A DNA stretch of 64,000 bases from Botryosphaeria dothidea (lineage: Eukaryota; Ascomycota; Dothideomycetes; Botryosphaeriales; Botryosphaeriaceae): NCBI GenBank assembly GCA_011503125.2, contig WWBZ02000082.1, forward strand, positions 1,116,001 to 1,180,000, read 5' to 3'. The translations under genes were made by a program, and so were the position numbers. Under the pieces are notes generated by a model. That model did not search any database and was not told where the DNA came from. It worked only from the letters and a program-made list of their open reading frames with translations. Shown here piece by piece: positions 33,663-44,336 of the stretch; positions within the stretch are counted from its first letter, which is position 1; each line of letters opens with the position of its first letter.

Positions 33663-33880
33663 TTATCTTGGTCGGTGAAGGCATCTGAGTGTTGTGTCCG
33701 AGAAAGAGAGTGTTCGTATACCATGACCGACCCTGCGCGTAGGGGACCCAGATATAAAAACATGGCGCAAGGTCTGTAGAAGTATTGAAAGATGTGTATG
33801 AAGGCTCCGATTCCAATTTGATCAATCCAATTTAGTGGAAAGAGGTGAAGAGATATTTACAAACATGGAATTGGTACAAT

Positions 33881-36119
33881 TCATCTAATGATGATGTCTC
33901 GCAACGGTGCCTCCTTCGAGAGCGAAGTTTTGAATCTCTTACAAGAGACGCCGGATAAACTAACAAGCCCAATCCTCTGGTATTCCTCTTTATTGCTCGA
34001 TTCTGGGCTAGCCAACGTGGTGCCCATGGTAATTGATGGGAACGTGCCTTTTGGCACAACGAGGAGACAATAAATTTCAACCATATACTCAAAACCCATC
34101 ACAGGCACGCAATAGGTCGGCACCCCTCCCTTTTCCAATGATGAAGGTTCGATATCGAAAAATATGTGACTGTGGTAATCCCATTCTATCCAAGGAGCAA
34201 AAATTTCGTAGGCCTGGGCTTTGTTGCAAGGTATCGAATGCAAGGTCGCTTTGAGTTTGTGGTTGATAACGGCGGATAAAAGATGACCGTAAAGGAACAA
34301 CCAGCCATCACAAACCTCACCGAACATTCCTGTGCCCGTCTGGTCCGTTCTACCGTCTTCAACCCTTGCAAAGCGTGTAGTTCCAGATATGTGGCTAACT
34401 TCAGCATCGACGCTAGCCCATGACCAAGATGGAGCTCGTTAAACCTGAGGTTTCTGCACACGGCTAACACAGTACCAGCAGAGTTCTTCTATGAGCGACC
34501 CTCGCCAAAGACCCGCAAGATATTCATCCTTCCTAGCTCGTCCCATCTCATTTGCCATACCAGCAAGTGCAGGGAGCTTGTCGCTGTCGTAGGTAAGTTC
34601 TGTTTTTGAGTATTCATGGACGATCCACTTCCAGGAACCATTCCTTCTGAGATCGTGGCTGTGCAAGTGAGGTCTTCCCATGCTATCACCAACAGTTCGA
34701 TGGAATGATGGTACCTCGACCGGCCATATTTCGTTAACCTCAAGCTCCACACATTCCCAATAGACTTTCTGCCGGCCGAAATGCACTATACGGATGGAAA
34801 TATTTCCCTCTTGGAACACCCATCCACGATTTGACAAGTGACCCAGTTTTCCCTCTGCTGTTTCGTCTTCTGGTGGGTTTGAGTAGAAGCAAGTGTTTTC
34901 ACGCAGGAGTGGGCTCGCTGTGAGAAACATTGGCCGTATCCCGAGCGTATTGCGAGAAAAGAAGTAACCTTCATCTTCGTTGCATGCTCCACTTGCGGAA
35001 ATAGTACAGAATGAGTTCCGATATACCATGGCCATTTTTGCGGCTTCGCTGTGCCAATCCCTACGTGAGTCCTGGAAGATGTACAGCCTGTCGACCCATA
35101 GATATGGCACACCTAGGCGACTCGCGGTGTAGCAAGCATCTCCAATAGTCCTTGGGAGAACGGCAGTCGGAAGGCCTGTAATCATTTCCCCAAACGCCCC
35201 TTGCGTCAACGCGTAGGAGTTCCGTGTGTGTTTCCCCAGCGATAGCTGAGAGACAAATATCGAGCATCCTTGGGTATCTCAGTGACCAAGCGGAAAGTCT
35301 TTCCTTCGTTTTCAATAGCAATCAACCTTGTTGGCAGCTCGGTGAGATATTCTTGTTGAGCCCGGCAATTGATGTGATTTCTCTCGCAGTCCTGCAGCCA
35401 GATCTCAATCTGAGAGAAAGTTTCGACCGACCCAGTGCTATCTGCTATATTTTTGGGGTGTGGCAATGTCGGTGAACAGACTGACCGGAAATCTTAGTTT
35501 AAGCGTAGTACGAAAGTTCATAATCCTTACCTAACGCGACATTTACTTGATGAGATGTTTTGATCTCTGCTCCAGAATCCGGTGAAACATCATAAACATC
35601 CAAAAAGAGGCAACCATCGCTCTTTCCTGCCCAATTCAATACTTCAACAAGGCATACTTCTGACCCATGTTTTTGCCACAAAATTTTAGGCTGGATCTCC
35701 TCCCGACGATAAAAACGAGCTGTCCTTTGAAAGGCATGCCAAAATAGATGACACATGTGGCAATTGTCTTGGGAGCTGTAGCAACACTCGATAAGCTCGA
35801 AAAAAGTGCTGTGATGCGGAACCCAGTATTCCACCTTGGGAAAGCAACGTGAATTATTCCGTGCATCGGCTTTGAACAGCTTTGGGGGATCTCTCATCAG
35901 GTTTCTGCATGCCTCGCAAAGAATCGTTGGAGGATCGACCCCAAGCTCCTCCCCGGCGAGCTGAAAGTCAGGTTCGTCATACAGGTGAGACGAGCTTTCC
36001 TCGAGCTGAGTGAGATGACGGTCGTCCAGAATCGCCCTCAGCTGCATCGACACTCGACCGGGGGACCGTGTCTTCCGAGAATGGAGCTCTCCAGCAAGCA
36101 ATAGAGAGTCTGCAGACAT
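33881..36119 (-). pseudogene. HET-domain (heterokaryon incompatibility-like) gene, broken by a frameshift and a nonsense codon
   Basis: Exon 1 (35531-36119) and the exon beginning at 35444 join in phase 1 across an 86 bp intron. The N-terminal part has Cys pairs (LCEACRNLM, DNCHMCHLFWHAF). The HET domain starts RYLSLSYRWGNTHG but runs into a stop around 35206. The continuation is in another frame (LTQGAFGEMITGLPTAVLPR, then GVPYLWVDRLYIFQDSRRDW and SNRGWVFQEG). A TAA at 34439-34441 interrupts the frame again just before RAPSWSWASVDAEVSH, and the frame is then open to 33881. No GT-AG intron removes either lesion. Homologous proteins normally read straight through both points. It could be a decayed incompatibility gene or, less likely, two sequencing errors. 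A second, intact HET gene lies at 56602-58986. The start at 36119 is tentative. Confidence 0.8.
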
Positions 36120-36712
36120 CTTGAACGAGAAAACAATCTGGGGGCAGGCGTGAGAAGTGGAGTTGTTCAGACCAGCGAGGTTGCGCAACGGGGCCACGGA
36201 GGTGATGACATGTATGCTGATGGCCTCGCCGGAGCCCAGACGGAGCGGGTGAAATGCACGCGATGGCTATACCTACCACTTGCGGGCGTACATGCAGTAG
36301 CTAGAAATAAGCAGGACGTGCTTTATTGGTTGCACATGCCAGCGAAAAGAGCTCAAGGGTACACAGGAATTGGGTTGAACTTTTAAATTGTGTCAGCTTT
36401 ATGAGCCTAGCAGATGTGTATCAGCAACTACCCTTCGTGGAGTTCGAAAAACGAACCAGGTTAAAGATCTTACCTCAGCTCGACTAACAGAACGGACGTT
36501 GGTGCATGTTCAATTTATGGAACTTCGAAGGACGAGTTTATGGGACGAGACTGGTCATGCCAAGATCATAATATTATCATCCTCGACAAGGCATTTGCGT
36601 GACTGAGAACGCCTGTCTATACTATGATACACCATCCCTCTCCAACCACAGAAGCCTGGACGCCCTCTGTAATTCCCGTAAAAGTCCACCATCCACCATC
36701 TTTTTTGATCCT
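36120..36712. other. Gap between the HET pseudogene start and RPN6 3' end
   Basis: Lower-GC intergenic DNA with no recognisable gene. The last 100 bp are probably RPN6 3' untranslated sequence. Confidence 0.4.
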
Positions 36713-38056
36713 TTACTCCAGCAGCGAAGCCTGATTGGTGTAGAGTACATCGACGACGTTGTGCAACTTCTCGATGGTCTGGAGAGCAGCGTCGTATGCC
36801 TGGTCGCGATCGGTCTCCTCGAAGACAATAAGACAGCCTGCGCCCTGGTCGAGGACCCCGATGATGACCTTGTCGAGGATCATCTGGCTGAGCTTGCGCT
36901 CGACCTGCTGGGTATCGAGGCCGACAAGCTTGGCGATGTGGGAGATTTCAACGCGGCTGTAGGGCTCGATGACTTTGATCAGGTTCTGCTCGAGCATGGC
37001 GTCGTAGAGGCGGCGGAGATGGGATGCGATGAAGCGATCGGAGCCAAGCTCATAGCGGTAGTCAGACAGGGAGCGCTCGTACTCCTCCAGACTGCGGTTT
37101 CCATGCGCGCGCGCCACGGCCTTCATGGCATCCAGGTTCTTGCCAGCGTACTTCAGGGCGTGCTTCGACGTCATGATGTTGTTGACGTCGTCGACCTGAT
37201 TCAGCATGATCTTGCAAAGCAGCATGTACTGTAATGCCGAAGTAGCCTTCTGCACCTCATCCTGCGAATGGTAGCCTTCCATAGCTTCAATGAAGTACGA
37301 GAATGCGGTGTTGAAGTCCTTGTCCTCGGCATGCAGCATGCCGCTCTGCATGTCCAAACCAGCTTGTAGCAACGGAGGGGTGTAAACTGAGGCGGCGGAA
37401 GTACGGGCAGACGTCAAGGCGGCACGGCCCTTGGGAACGTTGCCAAGAGCATGGTAGACACGCGACTCCAGAAGCTGCACCTCCACCAACACCAGCTTGT
37501 CATCCAAGCGCTTCAACTCCTTCAGCAGGCTGTTGATGAGGGTGAGAGCTTCGTAGTAGGATTGCTTCTGCATGTAGAGCGAAACAAGACGGGTCTCAAG
37601 GTTCTGGCGGAGGAAGCCTCGTCTCTCGGAAACAGCCCATTCTATGCAGGACTTGGTGACGGTAATCTGAGTCTCGAGGGTGTTGGGGATGGCGGAGAAC
37701 ATATCAAGGAGCTGTCTCACTATAATTCGGGATGGTTAGTCCACCATGAAACAGAAACGAGGTCAGCGCCGGGTCATACCGAGCTTCGCCGTCTTTGCCC
37801 TTGCGAACGACGACAACACTGATCTTGCCTGACGGATGAGCTCCGCCAGCTCGTTCGTCTTCCTGTGATCGCGGTACAGCTCGCCCAGCGACACGAGAGC
37901 ACTCTCAAAGTTCTTGATGGCGGCATCGTTGGAGCCGGGGTTCTTGGACAGCACTTCGCGGAATGTCGACTCTGCCTTTCCCGGCTCGGTCTTAACCAGT
38001 TTCTGGGCTTCTGCTATCCGCTGCGCATCCTCGGCAACGGCGGCGGCGGGGGCCAT
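36713..38056 (-). CDS. RPN6: 26S proteasome regulatory subunit RPN6 (PSMD11)
   Basis: PCI-domain lid subunit that clamps the 19S lid onto the 20S core. Exon 1 is 37780-38056 and exon 2 is 36713-37719, joined in phase 1 across a 60 bp intron (gtatga...tatag), giving 427 residues. Exon 1 starts MAPAAAVAEDAQRIAEAQKL. After the join it reads AKTAKLVRQLLDMFSAIP. The TPR-like solenoid includes ETRLVSLYMQKQSYYEALTL and LLESRVYHALGNVPKGRAAL. The PCI winged helix includes YDAMLEQNLIKVIEPYSRV and ISHIAKLVGLDTQQVERKLS, and the C-terminus is HNVVDVLYTNQASLLE. The ATG at 38056 has an excellent context (caccATGgcc); one five codons further upstream is weaker. It shares a 238 bp divergent promoter with SOF1. 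Confidence 0.95.
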
Positions 38057-38294
38057 GGTGGGTAGGAGCAACGGCGGACGGGAGGAAGAGATGGAGCGGT
38101 TGGGGGTGTGGCGGAGAGAGCGAGTTGCGGATGGACGATGTGGTGTTGAACAACGCGGCGGGCTGGAGCTGTGATGTCGGAGCTGGCCTGCCCGCCGCGC
38201 GCTAACGACCCAATCAAGTATAGCCCGACATCATCTTTCTCCAAAAGTTCTCGGGCGCCGCGGCGAACGCTTGCTCCTCCGCCTGCAAGACAAA
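38057..38294. promoter_or_regulatory. Bidirectional promoter of RPN6 and SOF1
   Basis: 238 bp separate the two divergent start codons, so both housekeeping genes must share this interval. No canonical TATA box is seen. A yeast-type PACE element (GGTGGCAAA), the Rpn4 site known from proteasome genes, was not found. Confidence 0.5.
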
Positions 38295-39696
38295 ATGGTA
38301 TTTTTGTTCCCTCCACACCCTTGTTGCATGAACGAATTGCTCACATGTCGCGTAGAAAATCAAAGCTCTCTCCCGCTCTGCGGCCGACTACCAGGCACCG
38401 GGCACAAATGCTGCCCGCCCGCCGAGGAACCTTGATCCGGCGATGCACCCATTTGAGCGCGCTCGCGAATACACTCGTGCCCTCAATGCCACCAAGATGG
38501 AGCGCATGTTCGCCCAGCCCTTTATTGGACAGCTCGGCAAGGGCCACGTGGACGGCGTCTACTCCATAGCCAAGGATCCAGAATCTCTGCAACACTTTGC
38601 TAGCAGCAGCGGCGATGGCGTCGTCAAGGTGTGGGACTTGACAAGCCAGGAAGAGATATGGCAGGGCTCTGCCCATGAGAACATCGTTCGGGGTCTCACA
38701 TGGTCGCGGGACCGGAAGGTCTTATCCTGTGGAGCGGACAAGACTGTCAAGATGTTTGATCCATATCATACTACCGGTGGCAGTCCGCCAGTAGCAACAT
38801 GGCTCGGCCAGGGCGCCTTCACGAGTATCACCCACCACCGTTCGGAGCCTGCCATCGCCGTTTCTTCCTCCAGCCAGATCTCTATCTTTGACACCACCCG
38901 CCCCGCCTCGAACCCTTCGCAAACGCTCGCCTGGCCCACCGCTATCGATACTATCAACGCCGTCTCCTTCAATCAGACTGAAACCTCAATCCTTGCCTCT
39001 GCTGCTTCCGACCGCAGTCTCGTGATGTATGACCTGCGTACCTCTTCGCCACTACATAGGTCCGTTCTCACGCTCGCCGCCAACTGCATTTCCTGGAACC
39101 CCATGGAGGCCTTCAACTTCGCCTGCGGCAGCGAAGACCACAACGTCTACATCTTCGACATGCGCAACATGAAGCGCGCCCTCAACATCCTCAAGGACCA
39201 CGTTGCCGCCGTCATTGACGTCGACTGGTCGCCGACCGGCGAGGAGCTGGTGTCCGCCTCGTACGACCGCAGCATCCGCCTCTGGAACCGCGGCCAGGGC
39301 CACTCCCGCGACGTCTACCACACCAAGCGCATGCAGCGCGTCTTCTCGTGCGCCTGGTCCCCCGACAACAACTACATCCTGTCCGGCTCCGACGACGGGA
39401 ACGTGCGTCTCTGGCGCGCCAAGGCGTCTGCCCGCCAGGGCATCAAGTCCGCGCGCGAGCGCCAGAAACTCGAGTACGACGAGGCGCTCAAGAATCGCTT
39501 CAGGCACATGCCTGAGATCAAGCGTATTTCGCGTCACCGTCACGTGCCTAAGACTGTCAAGAAGGCTGGCGAGATTAAGGCGGAGGAGATCAAGTCGATC
39601 AAGAGGAGAGAGGAGAACGAGAGAAGACATACTCGCAAGGGCGAGATGCGGAGGAAGAGCGAAAGAGAAAAGATGGTCATGGCAACGGAGCAGTAA
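38295..39696 (+). CDS. SOF1: SOF1/DCAF13, WD40 protein of the small-subunit processome
   Basis: Nucleolar U3 snoRNP-associated factor needed for 18S rRNA maturation. Coding exon 1 appears to be only the ATG (38295-38297). A 58 bp intron (gtattt...cgtag) follows, and exon 2 (38356-39696) continues KIKALSRSAADYQAPGTNAA and then RNLDPAMHPFERAREYTRAL, giving 447 residues, the usual size. WD repeats run from about residue 65 to 350 (for example FASSSGDGVVKVWD, LVSASYDRSIRLWNRG, ILSGSDDGNVRLWRAK). The C-terminal Sof1-like domain is highly charged (IKRISRHRHVPKTVKKAGEI, then REENERRHTRKGEMRRKSER). Without the intron the protein would start at MHPFERARE, 50 nt short of the conserved N-terminus on the same frame. 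I infer the split start from the conserved MKIKALSR beginning of the family. Confidence 0.93.
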
Positions 39697-42600
39697 AGTG
39701 TTGCGGGGAGACGGGAGAGGATTTTGCTGGATGGTGCAGCATCTCTGCTGCTTTCTTTTGCTTCTATAGCACAGCGCTGGCGTTAGTAGGTATGGTTTCA
39801 TGTGCGTTCAACGTGGATTGACACATGTGGTAAGTGGCGTTCTTGAGGTATGATGGCCAGAAAGGCATCACAAAAAGTATAGCAAGAAGGAAGATTGATT
39901 GGCCCGTGGTATGGAGGGGGAATTATCAAATACCCAAAATTGATGGATAATCTTCATGATGTTGAATTTTTGTTTCTCGGTTGAAAACTTTCATTTAAAC
40001 TCTGTTATCTCATTCTTGCCGTGCGAGAGTATGGGGTTGAGCAATAGCACGGCAATTTCGCTACCATGAAGCATAGGAACTTAAAGTATTCGACCGGGCA
40101 TAAGCGGATCAGAAGATCGGTGATACTTAAGTTCCTGTGACTGCTTCAACTCCCTGTGAGCACCTCGAATTACTGTGAAAGTACATCAAGGATCCGGAGC
40201 TGAATTTTCATTCGTGGCAGAGACACCGAAGGCGTCGCCCGTGGTATTTGACTTCTTCATTTACATGTTATTCTTGTTTTCTGGACATGTTCTCATCGAC
40301 CCAGACAGGTTTAACGCAGGAAAGATTTATAATTATCAAACAGGTTTGTTTGCCTATCTTCACTGTGCAGTTCAGACTGGTGAGTTTCTAAGATAGAATG
40401 GAAAGTGTAAATCACAGAGTTCAAGTCTTTCATCTTCTCGACCGCGAGTGGCCTGAAGACTCGAAAAAAGAAGTTGTTGTAGCATGAGCCCGGACACCAT
40501 GTCTCTAGGGGCCACGTGTAGTCTTAACGCCGACGACACTGACGATCGGGAAGCTATCCACTGGCAGCATCGGCATTCACGGAGCGTCCGTGGCGGCTGT
40601 TACGGAGAAGACGGACGGCACTACAGTCCCGGCGTGCCGACGGGAACGGCAAGAACAGAAAAGCAAACCGCTGATCCAGCAGGGCAGCATGAATGATCAA
40701 CCGCTGTGTCACGTAAGGACGGCGACCTCATCCCATCCGTCTCGTGAAGGAGCGGTGGGCAGCCCGTTAGGCCAGCCTTCCTGTTTCAAAGAAAAAGGCA
40801 GCAGCAACGCAAAATAAAATACTTCCGAACATGCAGGGCGAAACAACGCAAGCACGTGGTGTTCGCAAGAAAGGCGGTGCGGCAGTCGGCCTTCCGCGTG
40901 CGGTGAGAAGCAACAGGAGTCATCTGTGGCGCCGAGTTTGCCTTGTTCGATGGGACAGATAGGGTAGGCCGGCATTGTCCGATGCAAGTCATGGTAGGTG
41001 TGGATACCTCAACACCATGTTGGCTTCCATGGACATTTCCCCGACAATCGGACGGTGGAACCCCGATGGGCATGCCAACCTTTTTCCTGCCGCCTCGGAG
41101 GGACGTCAAAAAAGGCGCGAGGGACGCCGAGAAGCGGCACGGGTTCACATGGGAAGGGCAAACAATCAAAAAAAGCTTGACCGAGATGGTGCCCGGTTCA
41201 TCTCGCTTGAGGGCAAGTAGTGTGATGGCTAATCAGAAGCAAAAAGTCAGTTTTGCTTCACTATCTCACTCGCTAGACGGCCAATGACGTGATGTGACTA
41301 CAATTTCTGCCTCGCAGGTGGGCTGGAGAGGTGAGGGTGGGTGGTGATGATCACTATCCTGGCCGAAAGAAATTTCGGATGATGGGCGCCACGGACGTAG
41401 GGCCCAGCGGTAAGGAAAAAAAGTGTCAAGGTTCCCTGTCTTCTCTCGGCCGGGGATGATCGGGGAAACCGGAGAAAGTCACAGATAGAGAGAAGCTAGG
41501 AGAGCCAAAGCAGCAGTGAGGGAGGCAGGACGAGAGCAAGGGCAAAAAGGGAAGGGAAGCATTATTTCCACGTGTTGTCCGCTGCCGTTGATCTACCTCG
41601 CGCACACGTGTCGCATGCCACGATTACCCTTTAATAAAGGCTTCGTCCGCCGGCCCATCCAACAGCGTGTCCTGGAGCCTGCACATCCCCGCCGGAGAAA
41701 CTCCCGCAAAGGGTTGTGCCGGGGGAGGGAGGAGACGGAGGAGGAGGAAGAGGAGCGGAGCGGAGACCCCTCGGAGACCAGCGTGGCGGGTCCTGCTCAG
41801 GGCAAACAGACACACAGCAGCTCTTGCTTGACTAGGGCCGCAAATTACACCACGCCGATCCCTTACCGGGCAGCTCTCTTAGCGCTGGCTCGTCTCTCAT
41901 GCGCAGTACCGTCCTCTGTCCAAAACAGCAGCCCAGCAGCCAACATGCGGCTTCTGCGGCGGGCAACCGCCGCGCCGTAGATACCACTCCTCCCACCTTC
42001 CGTTTACCAGGTCACGCTGTGCCTATCACTTGTGGAGCCTCTTGCTGCCCACCCCTCCATCTCGCTCTCACGCGCTGGCTGCGCACAATCCAGCACGAAC
42101 TCCACTCGCCAGCTTCGACTGTCGTCATGACTCTTCCTGCCGCTCCCACGCCCCCATGAGGCCTCGGAGTGGTGGAAAAAAAGGATGAAGGCCTCGTCTG
42201 CCTGTTTCGCAAAGCGAGCCCTACACCAAGCTGTTGTTCTCTCACGCATAGGAATTCACGGACGGAGCCCCCTTCCATTGAGATAGAGTAGCTAGAAAAA
42301 AAAATGTAGGGGACCGGACAGCAAGGAAATCGATGACGCCATAGGGCGATGGAACGACCGGCCCAGACACAAAGCCCGTCCCAAACTCCATGCCCGCGCA
42401 CTTGGTCCATGTCGGGGGTGAGAGGACACTACTCACGGGCCCCCTTTTGTCTTCCTTTTGGGTTGGCGCCTCGTTGATCCCGGCGTCGGACGGGGCTGAC
42501 GAAGCAAGTCCGCGCGCAAGCCACCCAGCGACAACTGCCGAAGCAGGAAGGAACGGACCGAAGGAAAAGTCTGTGAGATTCGAAAAGAGGAAGAGGCACC

Positions 42601-44336
42601 TCGTGGGCGCTGAGTAGTTTAATTGAAGCCCGAGGATTCTGGAGGAAGGAGGCGCGAAAAAGGGACAGTCGAGATCCCGCCCCATTACCGCATTGCTTTT
42701 TTTTTTCGCTCCCCAACGCCACGCCGACCACGAGCCGCTGCCCGCTGCCCGCCAAGCGGGAAGCCAAGCTTAAGGCGGCTGATAGAAAAGGCATGCCAGT
42801 GGTCGCTTTAGCTGTGCCGAGAGATAGTGGAGATGCATCATTCATCAACGGTACCGCGTCTTCGATCCTTGAGGCTGCCTAGAGTACCGTTTGCGCGGTT
42901 GGCAATAACAATTAAGGAAAAGGAGGTATAGCATTAGTGACGGGACGCCAACGCATGTCAGTCCGGACATGTGCCGTGTCCGAGCCAAGCGCAGGGAAAA
43001 AAAAAAGGACTGGTGCAGACTCGATGTGTTCCTCTGGATTCCTACCACCAGTCACTTGTACCAGCCAACTTTTTTGAATGTGTGCAGTAGTTAGCCCGCT
43101 GCTTAGTTTCTTTTGGGTTTTGGTTGGCTGGGTCAGCAGGCGGGGTTGCCCACAGACGCCCGTCCGGCCGTGCAGAGAAAAAAAGACAAAAATTAAGCTT
43201 CATCGTACGAGGAACAAGGGGCAGATGGGAAAGGGTAGCGGCCGAAAGTAACTGGTGAGGCTGAAAGCTGAGGGGTGAACAAGCCAAAACTGATCAGCTC
43301 CCTTGCACTCTCGCCTCCACAGTCATCAGCGTTCCATCGTCATAGTCGCGCCTCCTGCGGCTAGCCGAAGGGTATACGGGGTCGCAGTGGCCAACATGCA
43401 AACAAGTAGCGTTACGAAGTAGCGGGTAGCTAATAAAGCTACTGCATGTACGCGCAATACAGTGTGGCTGGCTGGCTGACTGCTGGTGGGTCGCGTGTAA
43501 CCGGTGACCACACTTCCGCTTCTATTTTCAGGGTTGTTGTTGGGTGGTTGGCTGACTAGCCATCCTCCTTTTGCATGCTTTGCTTCTGCCTTCCCTGCAT
43601 CATGCATGACCGCGATCGCGGAGCATGCAAGATTCACAACTCGGCATGCAGCAGAAGCTGTTTGGCAACACTTCGATCCATCCCAACGCCATGCCAAGCC
43701 TCACGTACTGTGTAGAGAGTAGAACCGTGGTTTCAATGATTTTTTTTTTCGTGCATTGATGATCTAGAGTACAGCCATATATCCCAATGCTCCAGGTTCG
43801 AGTAGCCATCATCCCTGTATAGTCTCCCGCATCGCTATCCATCGTCCGCATCCCTACGTTGCTGATACAAGAGTGAAGAAAAAAGAAGTTGCAGAAACAG
43901 GAGCTGAAGAAACTTTTGTGCTTGAGAAAGATGCAGAGCCATCTCCCAGAGAAAGAGCCCTGCGCCATTTCCAACACACAAATTGACGAAGATGAATAAA
44001 AGGAAAAAGGCGGCAAGCCCAATATTTTGACTTTCTGCAGACTTGATGTGAATTTGCGCCCTTGCCCAATCTATAACGCTTGTGCTGTATGACCGTTCCC
44101 AGCTGCTATCCCTAGAAACCCCGACAAGAGAATGGAATTCCCGGGCCAATACCGAAGGTATTCTCCTAGGCCAATTAATAAAATTGTCTAAAGTTTTCGT
44201 AAGACACCGGCGTATAACTCGTTTTCTGAATGTGAAGACCGAGTTTTCCGACCCGCTTGGTCGTGTCCCGGTGCGATCGATCATGTGTCACTTGGATCGC
44301 GAGAATTGTGACACGTCCGAATCGACGAGAAAACAT
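39697..44336. other. 4.6 kb gene-poor region
   Basis: No gene is supported. 39900-40400 is AT-rich and contains a hairpin-forming inverted repeat (40068-40147). 40400-43700 is GC-rich with frequent A-runs and short unassignable open frames. 43700-44330 is probably the 3' flank of the transporter gene. No tRNA or small RNA was recognised. Confidence 0.4.
40068..40147. repeat. 80 bp inverted repeat related to the MITE-like family
   Basis: GAAGCATAGGAACTTAAAGT at the left pairs, with small gaps, with the reverse complement of the right end (GAAGCAGTCACAGGAACTTA). The terminal GAAGCA/TGCTTC and the following CAACTCCC match the outer part of the other copies, but the inner CGTCCGGACG core is replaced, so this may be a separate subfamily. 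Confidence 0.6.

Noticed and set aside
33663..33880. Possible shared terminator between GH47 and the HET pseudogene
   Set aside because: Only ordinary AT-rich 3' flank; no signal strong enough to call.
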